The notes under the pieces: model-generated
Database searches by the model: none
What the model saw: the letters and a program-made list of their open reading frames with translations, nothing else
What the model was told of the DNA's origin: nothing
DNA from: Cognatishimia sp. 1_MG-2023
Lineage (GTDB): Bacteria > Pseudomonadota > Alphaproteobacteria > Rhodobacterales > Rhodobacteraceae
Length of the DNA: 64,000 nt
Assembly: GCF_030548175.1 (NCBI RefSeq)
Contig: NZ_JAUORX010000009.1
Location: 20,819 to 84,818 of the forward strand
Reading direction: 5' to 3'
Program-made: the position numbers and the translations under genes
Shown here: piece after piece, positions 26,183-36,068 of the stretch
How positions within the stretch are numbered: position 1 is the stretch's first letter
Layout of the letters: the number at the start of each line of letters is the position of its first letter

Positions 26183-27358
26183 ATGAATTTTGACGATGTC
26201 ATCAACCGGGTCGGCACCGATTCAACAAAATGGGATCAAATGGAACGCGGATTCGGCGTTTCCCCAGAGAATGGCATCGCCATGTGGATTGCCGACATGG
26301 ATTTTGCAGCCCCTGAATTTCTGCAAAACGCGGCTCGCGGTTTGATTGAAAAAGCCAACTACGGCTACTTTTCAGGCCTAGAATCGTTTCACGATTCCGT
26401 CGCTTGGTGGATGGAAACGCGTCACGGCTGGACAATTCAAGCCGATTGGACATTTATCACGTTCGGTCTTGGCCACGGTATTGCTACAGCTTTGCAGGCT
26501 TTGACAAACGAGGGTGATTGTATCGCAACGTTCACACCGGTTTACCACGAGTTTCAATCAAAGATCGAAAAGGCAGGCAGAGTGAACACTCAGCTACCTT
26601 TGAAGGTGGATGAAACGGGCAAATACCGCATGGATTTTGAGGCCTATGACGCCTTAATGACCGGCAACGAAAAAGTAATGCTTATCAGTTCACCGCATAA
26701 CCCTGCGGGGCGGGTGTGGACACAAGACGAGCTGACAGCATTAGCCGACTTCTGTATGCGCCATGATTTGTATCTGGTTTCCGACGAAATCCACCACGAC
26801 CTCGTCTTTCCCGGCCACAAGCACCTAACGGCAGCAATTGCCGCCCCTGAAATTCTGGACCGTTTGGTGGTGACCACTGCTGCATCCAAAACATTCAACA
26901 TCGCGGGTGCTCGGACAGGCTGTGTCATCATTCCAGACGAGAAACTACGCCAGAAATTTGCAGCGTTTTTCAATCGGTTTGATATCAGCGCAAACTTACT
27001 GGGAACGGAGTTGACCAAAGCCGCCTATTCACCAGAGGGTGCCGCTTGGGTAGATGCGCTTAACATCTATCTGCATGATAACTATCATCTTTTTAAAGGT
27101 GTACTCGATCAGATTCCTGGCGTTTCATTAATGCCGATGGAATCGACTTATCTCTCTTGGGCTAACTTTGAGGAAACCGGGCTGAGCATGGAAGAGGTGA
27201 ACAACCGAGTCTATAAAACGGCTGAGATCGTGGCCACACCTGGCAAAGGCCTGGGAAATGGCGGCGCCACATATTTGCGGTTCAATCTAGGCACGCGGCG
27301 CAGCCTTGTTGCGGAAGCAGCAGAGCGCCTATCCAACGCATTTTCGGATCTAAAGTAA
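26183..27358 (+). CDS. patB: PatB/MalY-type PLP enzyme (putative C-S lyase)
   Basis: A 391-residue fold-type I PLP enzyme of the MalY/PatB cystathionine beta-lyase group. Visible are MWIADMDF at the N-terminus, SSPHNPAGRVW, SDEIHHDLVFPGHKH and the PLP lysine in TAASKTFNIAGARTG. The start at 26183 has CAGGA just upstream and the expected N-terminus; the longer frame extends into the def promoter region. It probably splits C-S bonds of cystathionine or related sulfur compounds. Simple transamination is the alternative. Confidence 0.88.
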   Translation: MNFDDVINRVGTDSTKWDQMERGFGVSPENGIAMWIADMDFAAPEFLQNAARGLIEKANYGYFSGLESFHDSVAWWMETRHGWTIQADWTFITFGLGHGIATALQALTNEGDCIATFTPVYHEFQSKIEKAGRVNTQLPLKVDETGKYRMDFEAYDALMTGNEKVMLISSPHNPAGRVWTQDELTALADFCMRHDLYLVSDEIHHDLVFPGHKHLTAAIAAPEILDRLVVTTAASKTFNIAGARTGCVIIPDEKLRQKFAAFFNRFDISANLLGTELTKAAYSPEGAAWVDALNIYLHDNYHLFKGVLDQIPGVSLMPMESTYLSWANFEETGLSMEEVNNRVYKTAEIVATPGKGLGNGGATYLRFNLGTRRSLVAEAAERLSNAFSDLK

Positions 27359-27459
27359 TCCAGTCGTCCGCAGCTCTACGCCTTCCTGTAACCGGGAAGG
27401 CGAAAGTTGCATTACCCTTGCCGCGATCATAGCCTTCGCCGCAATGCTTCGAAATCGAA

Positions 27460-27816
27460 TTACTTACTTTGGTCTGTGACCAATCCAACAGGCGCGTTGG
27501 CATTTCGGACATAGTCCAAGGCTGGCTTATCAGCCGCTGCCGTCGCACGCTTGAACTCGTAAAACATCTCGCCATTATCTTCGACCGATGCCACGACAAG
27601 ACATTGGTACAAATGCCGTGCGCCATCATACAGATCAACAAACCCTCTTAAATGCGGAGCATCTTCTACGTCCAACGTGAATCCGTCTTCCTGAAACCGC
27701 AACACACGAAAAACCTCGTCGCCGGTTTTCACACGCAAACGATTCTTTTTCTTCAAATCCGCTTTGCGCGCAGCGTCCAGGCCCGCCTGAACATCTTTTG
27801 GAAGAAACATAGTCAT
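27460..27816 (-). CDS. Conserved hypothetical protein
   Basis: A 118-residue soluble protein that I do not recognise. The N-terminus is lysine-rich and amphipathic (LDAARKADLKKKNRLRV), followed by alternating hydrophobic/polar strands (FRVLRFQEDGFTLDV, HLYQCLVVASV, MFYEFKRAT). It could be a small beta-barrel such as a PilZ-like fold, but no RxxxR signature is seen. It is convergent with patB. Confidence 0.65.
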   Translation of the reverse strand: MTMFLPKDVQAGLDAARKADLKKKNRLRVKTGDEVFRVLRFQEDGFTLDVEDAPHLRGFVDLYDGARHLYQCLVVASVEDNGEMFYEFKRATAAADKPALDYVRNANAPVGLVTDQSK

Positions 27817-27986
27817 TCTTTGGCTCCGTTCTGCCTAAATGGTCGCTCTAAAAGCATATTTCGTCAAGGTAGCACCAATATGACACCCGAGTTATGTGCA
27901 CAATTGCGCAACACTTCTGCGCCCAGAAGGGTTGGTTGCAGTCAGCCTACTCTCTAGGTTGTCACCAACCACTTAAGGAGAAGACA

Positions 27987-28961
27987 ATGGGTCTGCTGGT
28001 CGACGGAAAATGGACGGATCAATGGTATGACACCAAAAGTACAGGCGGGAAGTTTGTACGCTCGGTATCCCAATTCCGAAACTGGATCACCCCAGATGGT
28101 GAAGCTGGCCCAACTGGCACAAACGGCTTTGCAGCAGAATCTGGACGCTACCATTTGTACGTATCTAATGCTTGCCCTTGGGCGCACCGCACGTTGATAT
28201 TCCGCCAACTGAAAGGATTGACCAACCACATCACGGTTTCAGTGGTGCACCCTGACATGTTGTCCAATGGTTGGACTTTTGAGCAAGATGAGAATGGCGC
28301 GACAGGTGACGACCTATTTGGATATGACTTTGCTCATCAGATTTATTCACGTGCTGATCCAACATATTCTGGACGCGTCACAGTTCCAATTCTTTGGGAT
28401 AAGCAGCGCAACACAATCGTTTCGAATGAAAGCGCGGAAATCATCCGCATGTTCAATAGCGCGTTCAATAACCTTACAGGCAACACACTCGATTTTTGGC
28501 CTGAGGCCCAGCGCGATGCGATTGAGGACGTCAACGAGCGCATTTACAGCAATGTGAACAACGGCGTCTACAAATCGGGGTTTGCCACGACACAAGTTGC
28601 CTACGATGCAGCCGTTCGTCCCCTGTTTGAAACCCTGGATTGGCTCGAAGAACGCCTGGGACACAGCCGTTATCTGATGGGTGATACGCAAACTGAAGCG
28701 GACTGGCGCTTGTTCACCACATTGATCCGTTTTGACCCCGTTTACCATTTGCATTTCAAATGTAACTTAAAGCGAATTGTAGATTACCCGAACCTCTGGG
28801 CGTACACACGGGATCTCTACCAAACGGCAGGTGTGGCAGAGACGGTGAACATGCCGCATATTGTGCGCCACTATCACTATAGCCACGAATCCATAAATCC
28901 GCATCGGATCATCCCCATTAATCCCCAAATCAACTTTCTGGAACCCCATGGCCGCGCCTGA
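27987..28961 (+). CDS. Glutathionyl-hydroquinone reductase-type glutathione transferase
   Basis: A 324-residue Xi-class GST. The catalytic cysteine lies in SNACPWAHRTLI and the C-terminal helical domain has RFDPVYHLHFKCN and YPNLWAYTRDLYQ, which are hallmarks of this class. These enzymes reduce glutathionyl-hydroquinones with GSH. ATG 27987 has AAGGAGA immediately upstream. It stands alone, with a hairpin after the stop. Confidence 0.92.
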   Translation: MGLLVDGKWTDQWYDTKSTGGKFVRSVSQFRNWITPDGEAGPTGTNGFAAESGRYHLYVSNACPWAHRTLIFRQLKGLTNHITVSVVHPDMLSNGWTFEQDENGATGDDLFGYDFAHQIYSRADPTYSGRVTVPILWDKQRNTIVSNESAEIIRMFNSAFNNLTGNTLDFWPEAQRDAIEDVNERIYSNVNNGVYKSGFATTQVAYDAAVRPLFETLDWLEERLGHSRYLMGDTQTEADWRLFTTLIRFDPVYHLHFKCNLKRIVDYPNLWAYTRDLYQTAGVAETVNMPHIVRHYHYSHESINPHRIIPINPQINFLEPHGRA

Positions 28962-28986
28962 TGGCCTCTACACATCAATTGAAAAT

Positions 28987-29033
28987 CGGCGGGCGCAGTG
29001 TCGCATCCAGTTAGTGCGCCCGTGAACCCGCCG
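28987..29033 (+). promoter_or_regulatory. Competing hairpins between the GST and cob genes
   Basis: Two 7-bp perfect stems share the same GGG: GGGCGCA (28991-28997) with TGCGCCC (29015-29021), and CGGCGGG (28987-28993) with CCCGCCG (29027-29033). This could be a terminator for the GST gene or an attenuator before cobC. No T tract and no cobalamin-riboswitch B12 box was found. Confidence 0.35.
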
Positions 29034-29097
29034 CCTCTTCTCTTGCCAAATGCCCTAAATTCCGCGAACACAGCATCAAGTTAGCAGGTGGAACTTT

Positions 29098-30042
29098 ATG
29101 GCAGAGACAAAATCAAGAGATCACGGCGGCGGTTTGGATGCCGCAATCGCCCAATGGGGCGGAACACGTGATCAGTGGCTTGATCTCTCGACGGGGATCA
29201 ACCCAGTGCCTTATCCATTGCCCGAATTCCAAGCTCATAGCTGGACAGCGCTACCAGACAAGGCAGCGCAATCTGCTCTTACTGACGCCGCACGAAGCTT
29301 TTGGAATGTACCAGATGACGCTGCAATCCTCGCGGCTCCCGGCGCGTCTAGCCTGATTGCACGTATCCCCACACTCTATCCACAAAGCCAAGTCGACATC
29401 CCTCAGCCGACTTACAACGAGCACGTTGCTGCTTTCCGCGCTCAGGGTTGGGACATTTCGGATGAGGCAGAGACACGTGTTCTTGTGCACCCGAACAATC
29501 CGACCGGCCATATCTGGACATCCGCTGATTTGACCGCACCTGTCATGATCATTGACGAAAGTTTTTGTGACATTGCGCCGGAACAGTCTCTAATCGCCCA
29601 CTCAAATCAGCCGGACCGGATTATCCTAAAGAGCTTTGGAAAGTTCTGGGGGCTCGCAGGTTTGCGCCTTGGTTTCCTTATCGGCGCGCCTGATATCATT
29701 GCTAGAATGCAGGATGTGATTGGTCCGTGGGCTGTTTCCGGTCCAGCCCTTGAGGTCGGAATCCGTGCCTTAGCAGATCATACTTGGGCCAGCGAAACCC
29801 GCGCCCGCCTATCAGTTGACTGTCTCCGCCTAGACGCGCTTATGACCCAAGCTGGCGCTAAGGTGAGTGGTGGCTGCGATCTGTTCCGGCTTTATGACGT
29901 GACGAACGCGGCTGAATGGCAAGATCGTCTCTGCCAACACCACATTCTTAGCCGCATTTTCCCATACTCTGACACATACCTGCGCCTAGGCTTGCCTACC
30001 CCGGATCGCTGGGCGCAGCTAGAAAACGCCCTAAAGGACTAA
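29098..30042 (+). CDS. cobC: Threonine-phosphate decarboxylase of cobalamin synthesis
   Basis: PLP enzyme making (R)-1-amino-2-propanol phosphate for the B12 side chain (CobC in aerobic-pathway naming, CobD in enterics). It has 314 residues with DHGGGLDAA and DLSTGINP at the N-terminus, HPNNPTG and the PLP lysine in KSFGKFWGLAGLRLG. Three bases separate it from the next cob gene, encoding the enzyme that uses its product. Confidence 0.93.
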   Translation: MAETKSRDHGGGLDAAIAQWGGTRDQWLDLSTGINPVPYPLPEFQAHSWTALPDKAAQSALTDAARSFWNVPDDAAILAAPGASSLIARIPTLYPQSQVDIPQPTYNEHVAAFRAQGWDISDEAETRVLVHPNNPTGHIWTSADLTAPVMIIDESFCDIAPEQSLIAHSNQPDRIILKSFGKFWGLAGLRLGFLIGAPDIIARMQDVIGPWAVSGPALEVGIRALADHTWASETRARLSVDCLRLDALMTQAGAKVSGGCDLFRLYDVTNAAEWQDRLCQHHILSRIFPYSDTYLRLGLPTPDRWAQLENALKD

Positions 30043-30045
30043 GTC

Positions 30046-30954
30046 ATGGACATCGCGACAATCCTGTTCCTTGCCCTTTTGCTAGACGCTGCCCTTGGGG
30101 AACCAAAGTGGCTTTGGGACAATTTCACACATCCGGCAGTTATGATCGGAAAAGCCATTGGTTGGGCAGATGAACGCTTCAATAAGGGTGGTTCACGCCG
30201 TTTAAATGGTGCGCTCTTGGCGATAGCTTTGATCGTAGCCAGTTGGGCGATGGGTAACGTCATCTCTTGGTTTGGTTGGCTACCAACCCTGATTGTCGCG
30301 GCCATCCTGCTTGCACAACGTTCTTTGGTGGACCACGTCAAGGATGTTGGTGATACACTGCGTATCTCACTTGGGGACGGACGCAAGGCCGTTGCCAAAA
30401 TCGTGGGTCGCGACACAGCCGCTATGGATGAACCGGCAGTTGCACGAGCGGCCATTGAAAGTGCCGCGGAAAACCAATCAGACGGCGTCATTGCCCCTGC
30501 CTTTTGGTTCCTAATCGGCGGCCTACCTGGGCTATTGATGTACAAGGCCGTCAATACAGCGGACTCAATGATCGGATATAGAACGGAAAAGCACGAGGAT
30601 TTCGGCTGGGCCTCAGCCCGCCTAGATGACTTGCTGAACTGGGTTCCTGCTCGTCTAACCGCCCTGTTGATCGCTGCGACTCACAACGCTCTAGGCCGCT
30701 GGCCCGACATTAAAGAAGACGCAGGCTTTCACCGTTCCCCCAATGCAGGCTGGCCAGAATCCGCAATGGCGCAGTCGCTGGATGTGTCGCTCAGCGGCCC
30801 GCGTTCCTACGAAGGCGAGATGCGCGAGTATCCATACGTGAATGACTTTGGTCGCAAAGACATTGGCCCAAACGACATCGACGCCGCAACCAGCGCACTA
30901 TGGCGCAGCTGGGCGCTTGGGCTGGCAATCGTTGGCCTATTCGCTCTGCTCTGA
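30046..30954 (+). CDS. cobD: Adenosylcobinamide-phosphate synthase
   Basis: Integral-membrane enzyme (CbiB/CobD family) that attaches aminopropanol phosphate to adenosylcobyric acid. The 302-residue protein has ALLLDAALGEPKW near the N-terminus, ESAAENQSDGVIAPAFW, KAVNTADSMIGY and the C-terminal GGR/YEGEMREYPY region. It forms an operon with cobC; other cob genes are outside the window. Confidence 0.94.
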   Translation: MDIATILFLALLLDAALGEPKWLWDNFTHPAVMIGKAIGWADERFNKGGSRRLNGALLAIALIVASWAMGNVISWFGWLPTLIVAAILLAQRSLVDHVKDVGDTLRISLGDGRKAVAKIVGRDTAAMDEPAVARAAIESAAENQSDGVIAPAFWFLIGGLPGLLMYKAVNTADSMIGYRTEKHEDFGWASARLDDLLNWVPARLTALLIAATHNALGRWPDIKEDAGFHRSPNAGWPESAMAQSLDVSLSGPRSYEGEMREYPYVNDFGRKDIGPNDIDAATSALWRSWALGLAIVGLFALL

Positions 30955-31013
30955 CAGTTGCGGTTCAATGCGCAGATGTTAGTGTGCGCGCAAATAAAGT
31001 AATGAGGTTCCCC

Positions 31014-32183
31014 ATGCGATTTGCCCTGACACTTGCAGGCCTTTGCCTGTCCGCCACAACTGCCTTGGCAAATACGCCCTGCGGCGGCTCATTTTCCGGC
31101 TTTGTTAAAGGGCTCAAATCAGAAGCCGTCGCCCTGGGCCATTCTCAAGACACGGTTAACAAATTCTTCTCAAGTGTCGCGCAAGACAACCGCACTCTGA
31201 AGGCTGACCGCGCCCAAGGCGTGTTTCAGAAACCATTCCTAGAGTTTTCTCAGCGGCTTATCAGTTCAAACCGCTTGAATGGCGGCAAGACCAAAGGCAA
31301 ACAACTAGACGCTGTATTTGACCGAATTGAACAGGAGTATGGCGTATCGCGCGGGGTGCTTCTGGCATTTTGGGCGTTCGAAACGGACTTTGGTGGCTTC
31401 CAAGGTGACTTTAACACCCTGAACTCGCTGGTGACTTTAGCACATGATTGCCGCCGCCCAGAATTATTCCGCCCGCAAGTTTTTGCAGCGCTTGAGCTAT
31501 ACGAAACCGGAGATTTCTCCCCAACCAGAACTACTGGCGCTTGGGCGGGCGAAATCGGCATGGTTCAAATGCTGCCTGCCGACATCATTGAAAACGGCGT
31601 TGATGGCGATGGTGACGGAAAAGTAAGTTTAAAAACATCAGCCACCGATGCCCTGATGTCTGGCGGTAAAATGCTGCAACACCTTGGTTGGCAAAAGGGC
31701 CAGCCTTGGCTGCAAGAAGTGACCGTGCCTTCAAACTTGGATTGGTCACAAACCGGCTTGAACACCACCAAGACGGCATCCGACTGGACCAAAATGGGTG
31801 TGAAGCCTCGGCAAGGGACTGTCGCGAACCTACCGGCTTCTTTGATTGTTCCGCAGGGCCGTAAAGGGCCTGCTTTCTTGGCCTACCCAAATTTCAAAGT
31901 CTACTTTGAATGGAACCAAAGCTTTATCTATGTAACCACCGCCGCCTATTTCGCCACACGCCTTGAAGGTGCTCCAGCTTACAACGCTGGCAACCCGGAA
32001 CCTGGCCTGCAAGGGCAACAAATGAAAACGCTGCAAAAGAAGCTGCAGCGTCGCGGCTATGATGTTGGTAAAATCGACGGCATTCTGGGTGCTAAAACCC
32101 GTGATGCTGTTCAGGCAGAGCAGCAACGCCTTGGCCTGCCAGCTGACGCATGGCCGACACCAGCGTTACTAAACAAACTGTAA
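31014..32183 (+). CDS. Lytic murein transglycosylase (MltB-type) with peptidoglycan-binding domain
   Basis: A 389-residue periplasmic enzyme that cleaves peptidoglycan with 1,6-anhydro bond formation. It has a signal peptide (MRFALTLAGLCLSATTALA), the MltB-family catalytic segment with Glu in AFWAFETDFGGFQGDFNTLNSL, GAWAGEIGMVQMLP, and a C-terminal PG_binding_1 repeat (KKLQRRGYDVGKIDGILGAKTRDAV). The start at 31014 has GAGG upstream; an ATG at 31002 is possible. Confidence 0.92.
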   Translation: MRFALTLAGLCLSATTALANTPCGGSFSGFVKGLKSEAVALGHSQDTVNKFFSSVAQDNRTLKADRAQGVFQKPFLEFSQRLISSNRLNGGKTKGKQLDAVFDRIEQEYGVSRGVLLAFWAFETDFGGFQGDFNTLNSLVTLAHDCRRPELFRPQVFAALELYETGDFSPTRTTGAWAGEIGMVQMLPADIIENGVDGDGDGKVSLKTSATDALMSGGKMLQHLGWQKGQPWLQEVTVPSNLDWSQTGLNTTKTASDWTKMGVKPRQGTVANLPASLIVPQGRKGPAFLAYPNFKVYFEWNQSFIYVTTAAYFATRLEGAPAYNAGNPEPGLQGQQMKTLQKKLQRRGYDVGKIDGILGAKTRDAVQAEQQRLGLPADAWPTPALLNKL

Positions 32184-32187
32184 GCAA

Positions 32188-32547
32188 TTACTCAGCTGGC
32201 CGAATTGGGAAACGAACACCTTTTTCGGTCAGCAGCATCAATCGTTCCTCTGCTTGGATGAACTGATCACAGCGCGAAAAGCCATTTACGAATTCGATGC
32301 AAACGGTGCCATCTGCCCCCAGCTCATAATATCCGTATGCCGAACCTCCATCATTGCCATAGGTGTAGGTATATCGGCCATCTTCGTAATAATATGACTG
32401 CCCATCATCAAAGAATGTAACAGTTTGTCCTACCAATCGCTTCTCTAAGGCGGGCAAAGACAACCAATCCTCGCCGTCACGTAACCTGTCATCTTGAGCA
32501 GAAGCCGCGCCAGCGAACAACATCAAACCAATCCAGAATTTTCTCAT
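32188..32547 (-). CDS. Small secreted protein of unknown function
   Basis: A 119-residue exported protein with signal peptide MRKFWIGLMLFAGAASAQ. The mature part has a tyrosine-rich stretch (SYYYEDGRYTYTYGND) and two Cys (GTVCIEF and SRCDQF) likely to form a disulfide. The arrangement recalls small periplasmic proteins that read out as beta-sandwiches, but I do not recognise the family. It is convergent with the transglycosylase. Confidence 0.7.
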   Translation of the reverse strand: MRKFWIGLMLFAGAASAQDDRLRDGEDWLSLPALEKRLVGQTVTFFDDGQSYYYEDGRYTYTYGNDGGSAYGYYELGADGTVCIEFVNGFSRCDQFIQAEERLMLLTEKGVRFPIRPAE

Positions 32548-32612
32548 TCATAGGCCCCTTGTTTTGACCAGCCTAGCGGATCAAATGCCAAAGGTGCGTC
32601 ACGTTCAGGTGA

Positions 32613-35600
32613 TTATGCTACAAGAGTTTCGGCAGCTTTAAGGTCAACTGACACGAGCTGGCTCACGCCTTGCTCTTGCATGGTCACTCCAAATAGTCGG
32701 TCCATTCGCCCCATCGTCACAGCGTGGTGCGTAATAATTAAAAACCGCGTTTCTGTTTGACGGCACATTTCGTCCAACAGATCACAGAAACGAGTGACAT
32801 TCGCGTCATCCAACGGCGCATCAACTTCGTCCAACACGCAAATGGGGGCTGGGTTCGCCAAGAACACCGCGAAGATCAAGGCCATCGCTGTCAGAGTTTG
32901 TTCACCACCTGACAACAAAGACAAAGTCGAAAGCTTTTTGCCAGGAGGTTGGCACATGATTTCCAGGCCAGCTTCCAGCGGGTCGTCACTTTCCACCAAA
33001 ACCAGATTTGCTTCGCCACCACCAAACAGGTGCTTGAACAGCATTGTAAAGTTGCTGTTCACTTGCTCAAACGCTGTCAGTAGACGCTCGCGCCCTTCAG
33101 AGTTCAGGCTAGCAATTCCAGACCGTAACGTGCGGATCGCCTCTTCAAGGTCTTGCTTCTCGGTCACCAAGGTCGCGTGCTCTTCTTGAACTTCGCGTGC
33201 GTCTTCTTCAGCCCTCAGATTGACCGCACCCAGAGCATCCCGCTGGCGCTTCAGCCGATTTACATCGGCCTCAATCGTTTGGCTGTTTGGCATGTCCTCT
33301 GGTGAAACGGACAAGCTTTCCAGCAATGTATCTGGCGTTTGCTCCATTTCATCACTGATACGTTCGGCAGCGGTTGTAACTGTCTCCCGCGCTGCATCCG
33401 TCAGCGCCTCAGCCCGCGCTCGTGCTTCACGCGCCTCAGACGCTGAACGTTCTGCATCGCGCTCTGCTTGCTCAACGGCGCGCAAAGCGGTCTCGGCCTC
33501 AGAGAGTGCGTCCGCAGCAATGCTACGACGCTCGGTCGCGTCTTCAATTGCGACTGTCAGGTCTTCACGCTTTTCCGCAATCTCCTCTGGCGCCATTTGT
33601 GCTTCGATCAGCTCTTCTTCAGAAGACGCTTTGCGTTCGGACAATTCACCACTGCGTTTCTCAGCGGTTTCTAACCGATGCCGCCAGCCAGAAATTTCTT
33701 TTTTAACCTGCTGGCTCCGCCCCAAGCGAGCCTCGCCTTCGCGCCGTAGCTCATCATGAGAAGAGCGTTTGGACATCATGGTTATGCGTGCCGCTTCCAC
33801 TGCCATTTTGATGTCTTCAACAGCAGCCCGAGCGACATCTAAGTCACCCAAATCGCTCATCGCACGCTCTGCTTCTTGCAAACGGGTCCGTGCTTCTAGG
33901 GCTTCCTCTTCGTGACGACGAACCGCATGGCCCATCGATTCCAGTTTACCTTCCGCCAAGTTGCGATCTGCTTCTGCTCGGCTCAGGGCGCGCGCCGCAT
34001 CTGCAACCGCCCGGTCGGCGTCTTTGCGGGCTTCGCGCGCACGCTTGTCTGCCTCGGCAAGCACGACCAGCCGCATCTGTAGTGTTTCGTGCGCATCAAC
34101 AGCACCGTCAGCCCGCGCAGTTGCCCGGGCCATTTCTTGCTTTAGTTCTTCTAGGCGGTTCAATTGCTGCAAACGCAGTGCCGCCGCACTTGGTCCATCT
34201 TCGGCCCAAGAGCGGAATCCATCCCAGCGCCACAGATCACCTTCAAGTGACACAAGGCGCTGCCCGGGTTTCAACAATGGTTGCAAGGCTAGTGCATCCT
34301 CGGGTGCCACTAGTCCGATCTGGTTCATCCGACGTTCTAAAACTTCGGGCACAGACACGTGCTGGACCAATGATGTCACACCATTAGGCAATTCCTGAGT
34401 TTCATCATATTGCGGCAGCGTGTGCCAACCCGAGGGGCCATCTTCGTCAACTTCGGGTGCACGCAAGTCATCTGCCATCGCAGCGCCCAGCGCCTTTTCA
34501 AAACCTTGCTCAACTTGGAGCCGGTCCAAGATTTGACCACCCTCTGCTGTATCACGCTCTAGCAACTTGGCGAGCGAGGTGACTTCAGCACGCAACGCAT
34601 TCAGCTCACCTTCAGCCTCAGACCGTTCCGCCCGCGCATCCGCTTCTCGCGAATGCGTTTCGTTCCGTTCATCTTCAGCCTCGGCTAACGCTTCTTCTGC
34701 CAATGAGGCGCGCTCTATAGCCTCCTCCTCAGCTTCCTTCGCCAGATCAAATTCTTCTTCAAAACGCTCAAGCGCCGCTTTGCTCTCTGCAACGACATTC
34801 CCGGCCTTTTCGGCCTCAGCTTCGCTCTTTTCCTGCTGACGCTGTGTATCACTTAACAGTCGTTGCGCTGAATGATGCCGCGCCGCTAATCGCGCGACAT
34901 CTTCCGTCAGTTCGGAAAGGTCGCTTTCCCGCTCCTGGAGCAACGACGCCGCTTCACGTGAGGCGTCTTCGGCTTCTTGAATTCGCTCATCGTGCCCTTC
35001 CGAAGCTTTTGCCAGCTCGCGTTGCTCCCACTCCAGACGTTCAATCGTGTCTTCGGCGTCACGGTTCAGGCCAGACTCGCGCTCCATGTCGCGTGCTAAC
35101 TGATCAATCCGGTTAGTCAGCGTCAAAATAATCTGGCGGGCGTGATCTTCCTGATCCTTTAAACTGTCACGCTGCACTTGCAGGCGCTGTAGGATCGCAC
35201 TTGCTACGGCTTCTTCTTCACGTAACGGAGGAAGCGCCTTATCCAATTCTTCGCGACGCTTTGCAGCCTCACGAGCGGCGGTTTCAGATTGTGCCGCCGT
35301 CATTGTGCAGGCTCTTAGACCTTCTTCAGCCTTCGCACGGGTTTCCTCCGCCTCACGCCAGCGCCGGTAAAGCAGCATACCTTCGGACTGCCGTAACTCA
35401 GCGCCAATCGCTTTATATCGGGCCGCTTGCCGCGCTTGCCGCGCCAAAGACGCTAATTGGCTGGCTAACTGCTCCACCACGTCATCAACCCGCGTCAGGT
35501 TCGATTCCGCGCCCTTTAATTTCAATTCTGCTTCATGCCGCCGTTGGTACAACCCAGAAATCCCGGCGGCTTCTTCTAGAATCCGACGCCGTGCTTTGGG

Positions 35601-36068
35601 TTTTGAGTTAATCAGCTCAGCAATCTGCCCCTGACGCACAAGCGCTGGCGAGTGCGCGCCTGTTGACGCATCCGCAAACAGCATCTGCACATCTCGCGCG
35701 CGTACGTCTTTGGTGTTCACTTTGTAAGCAGAGCCAACGTCGCGGGTAATGCGCCGTGTAATATCCAGATTGTCATCGTCGTTGAAACCCGCAGGCGCTA
35801 AGCGATCACTATTGTCGATCTGCAAAGCAACCTCTGCAAAATTGCGAGCAGGGCGCGTCGCGGCGCCTGCGAAAATCACATCCTCCATGCCACCACCGCG
35901 CATAGCGGTTGGACGGTTTTCACCCATCACCCAACGCAGTGCCTCAAGCAGGTTTGATTTTCCACAGCCATTTGGTCCGACAACGCCGGTCAGCCCGTCA
36001 GCAATAATCAGGTCCGTCGGGTCTACAAAGCTTTTGAAGCCCGTCAATCTGAGTTTGGAAAAGCGCAA
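32613..36068 (-). CDS. smc: Chromosome segregation protein SMC
   Basis: ATPase of the SMC-ScpAB condensin. The 1,151 residues have the usual layout: Walker A GPNGCGKSNL near residue 32, two long coiled coils rich in Glu, Arg and Ala (about 170-500 and 670-1000), a hinge around 520-650, the ABC signature LSGGEQTLTAMAL and Walker B ICVLDEVDAPLD. The coiled-coil composition produces many long antisense open frames that are not genes. ScpA and ScpB are not next to it. A perfect DnaA-box sequence lies about 100 bases upstream. Confidence 0.97.
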   Translation of the reverse strand: MRFSKLRLTGFKSFVDPTDLIIADGLTGVVGPNGCGKSNLLEALRWVMGENRPTAMRGGGMEDVIFAGAATRPARNFAEVALQIDNSDRLAPAGFNDDDNLDITRRITRDVGSAYKVNTKDVRARDVQMLFADASTGAHSPALVRQGQIAELINSKPKARRRILEEAAGISGLYQRRHEAELKLKGAESNLTRVDDVVEQLASQLASLARQARQAARYKAIGAELRQSEGMLLYRRWREAEETRAKAEEGLRACTMTAAQSETAAREAAKRREELDKALPPLREEEAVASAILQRLQVQRDSLKDQEDHARQIILTLTNRIDQLARDMERESGLNRDAEDTIERLEWEQRELAKASEGHDERIQEAEDASREAASLLQERESDLSELTEDVARLAARHHSAQRLLSDTQRQQEKSEAEAEKAGNVVAESKAALERFEEEFDLAKEAEEEAIERASLAEEALAEAEDERNETHSREADARAERSEAEGELNALRAEVTSLAKLLERDTAEGGQILDRLQVEQGFEKALGAAMADDLRAPEVDEDGPSGWHTLPQYDETQELPNGVTSLVQHVSVPEVLERRMNQIGLVAPEDALALQPLLKPGQRLVSLEGDLWRWDGFRSWAEDGPSAAALRLQQLNRLEELKQEMARATARADGAVDAHETLQMRLVVLAEADKRAREARKDADRAVADAARALSRAEADRNLAEGKLESMGHAVRRHEEEALEARTRLQEAERAMSDLGDLDVARAAVEDIKMAVEAARITMMSKRSSHDELRREGEARLGRSQQVKKEISGWRHRLETAEKRSGELSERKASSEEELIEAQMAPEEIAEKREDLTVAIEDATERRSIAADALSEAETALRAVEQAERDAERSASEAREARARAEALTDAARETVTTAAERISDEMEQTPDTLLESLSVSPEDMPNSQTIEADVNRLKRQRDALGAVNLRAEEDAREVQEEHATLVTEKQDLEEAIRTLRSGIASLNSEGRERLLTAFEQVNSNFTMLFKHLFGGGEANLVLVESDDPLEAGLEIMCQPPGKKLSTLSLLSGGEQTLTAMALIFAVFLANPAPICVLDEVDAPLDDANVTRFCDLLDEMCRQTETRFLIITHHAVTMGRMDRLFGVTMQEQGVSQLVSVDLKAAETLVA

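Noticed and set aside
28962..29097. Cobalamin riboswitch before the cob genes
   Set aside because: No B12-box sequence was found, and the interval is too short for a full element.
33220..34398. Several long plus-strand open frames rich in Ser, Arg and Ala
   Set aside because: They are antisense to the SMC coiled coils, whose Glu/Ala/Arg codon bias leaves the other strand open. No motif or start signal supports them.
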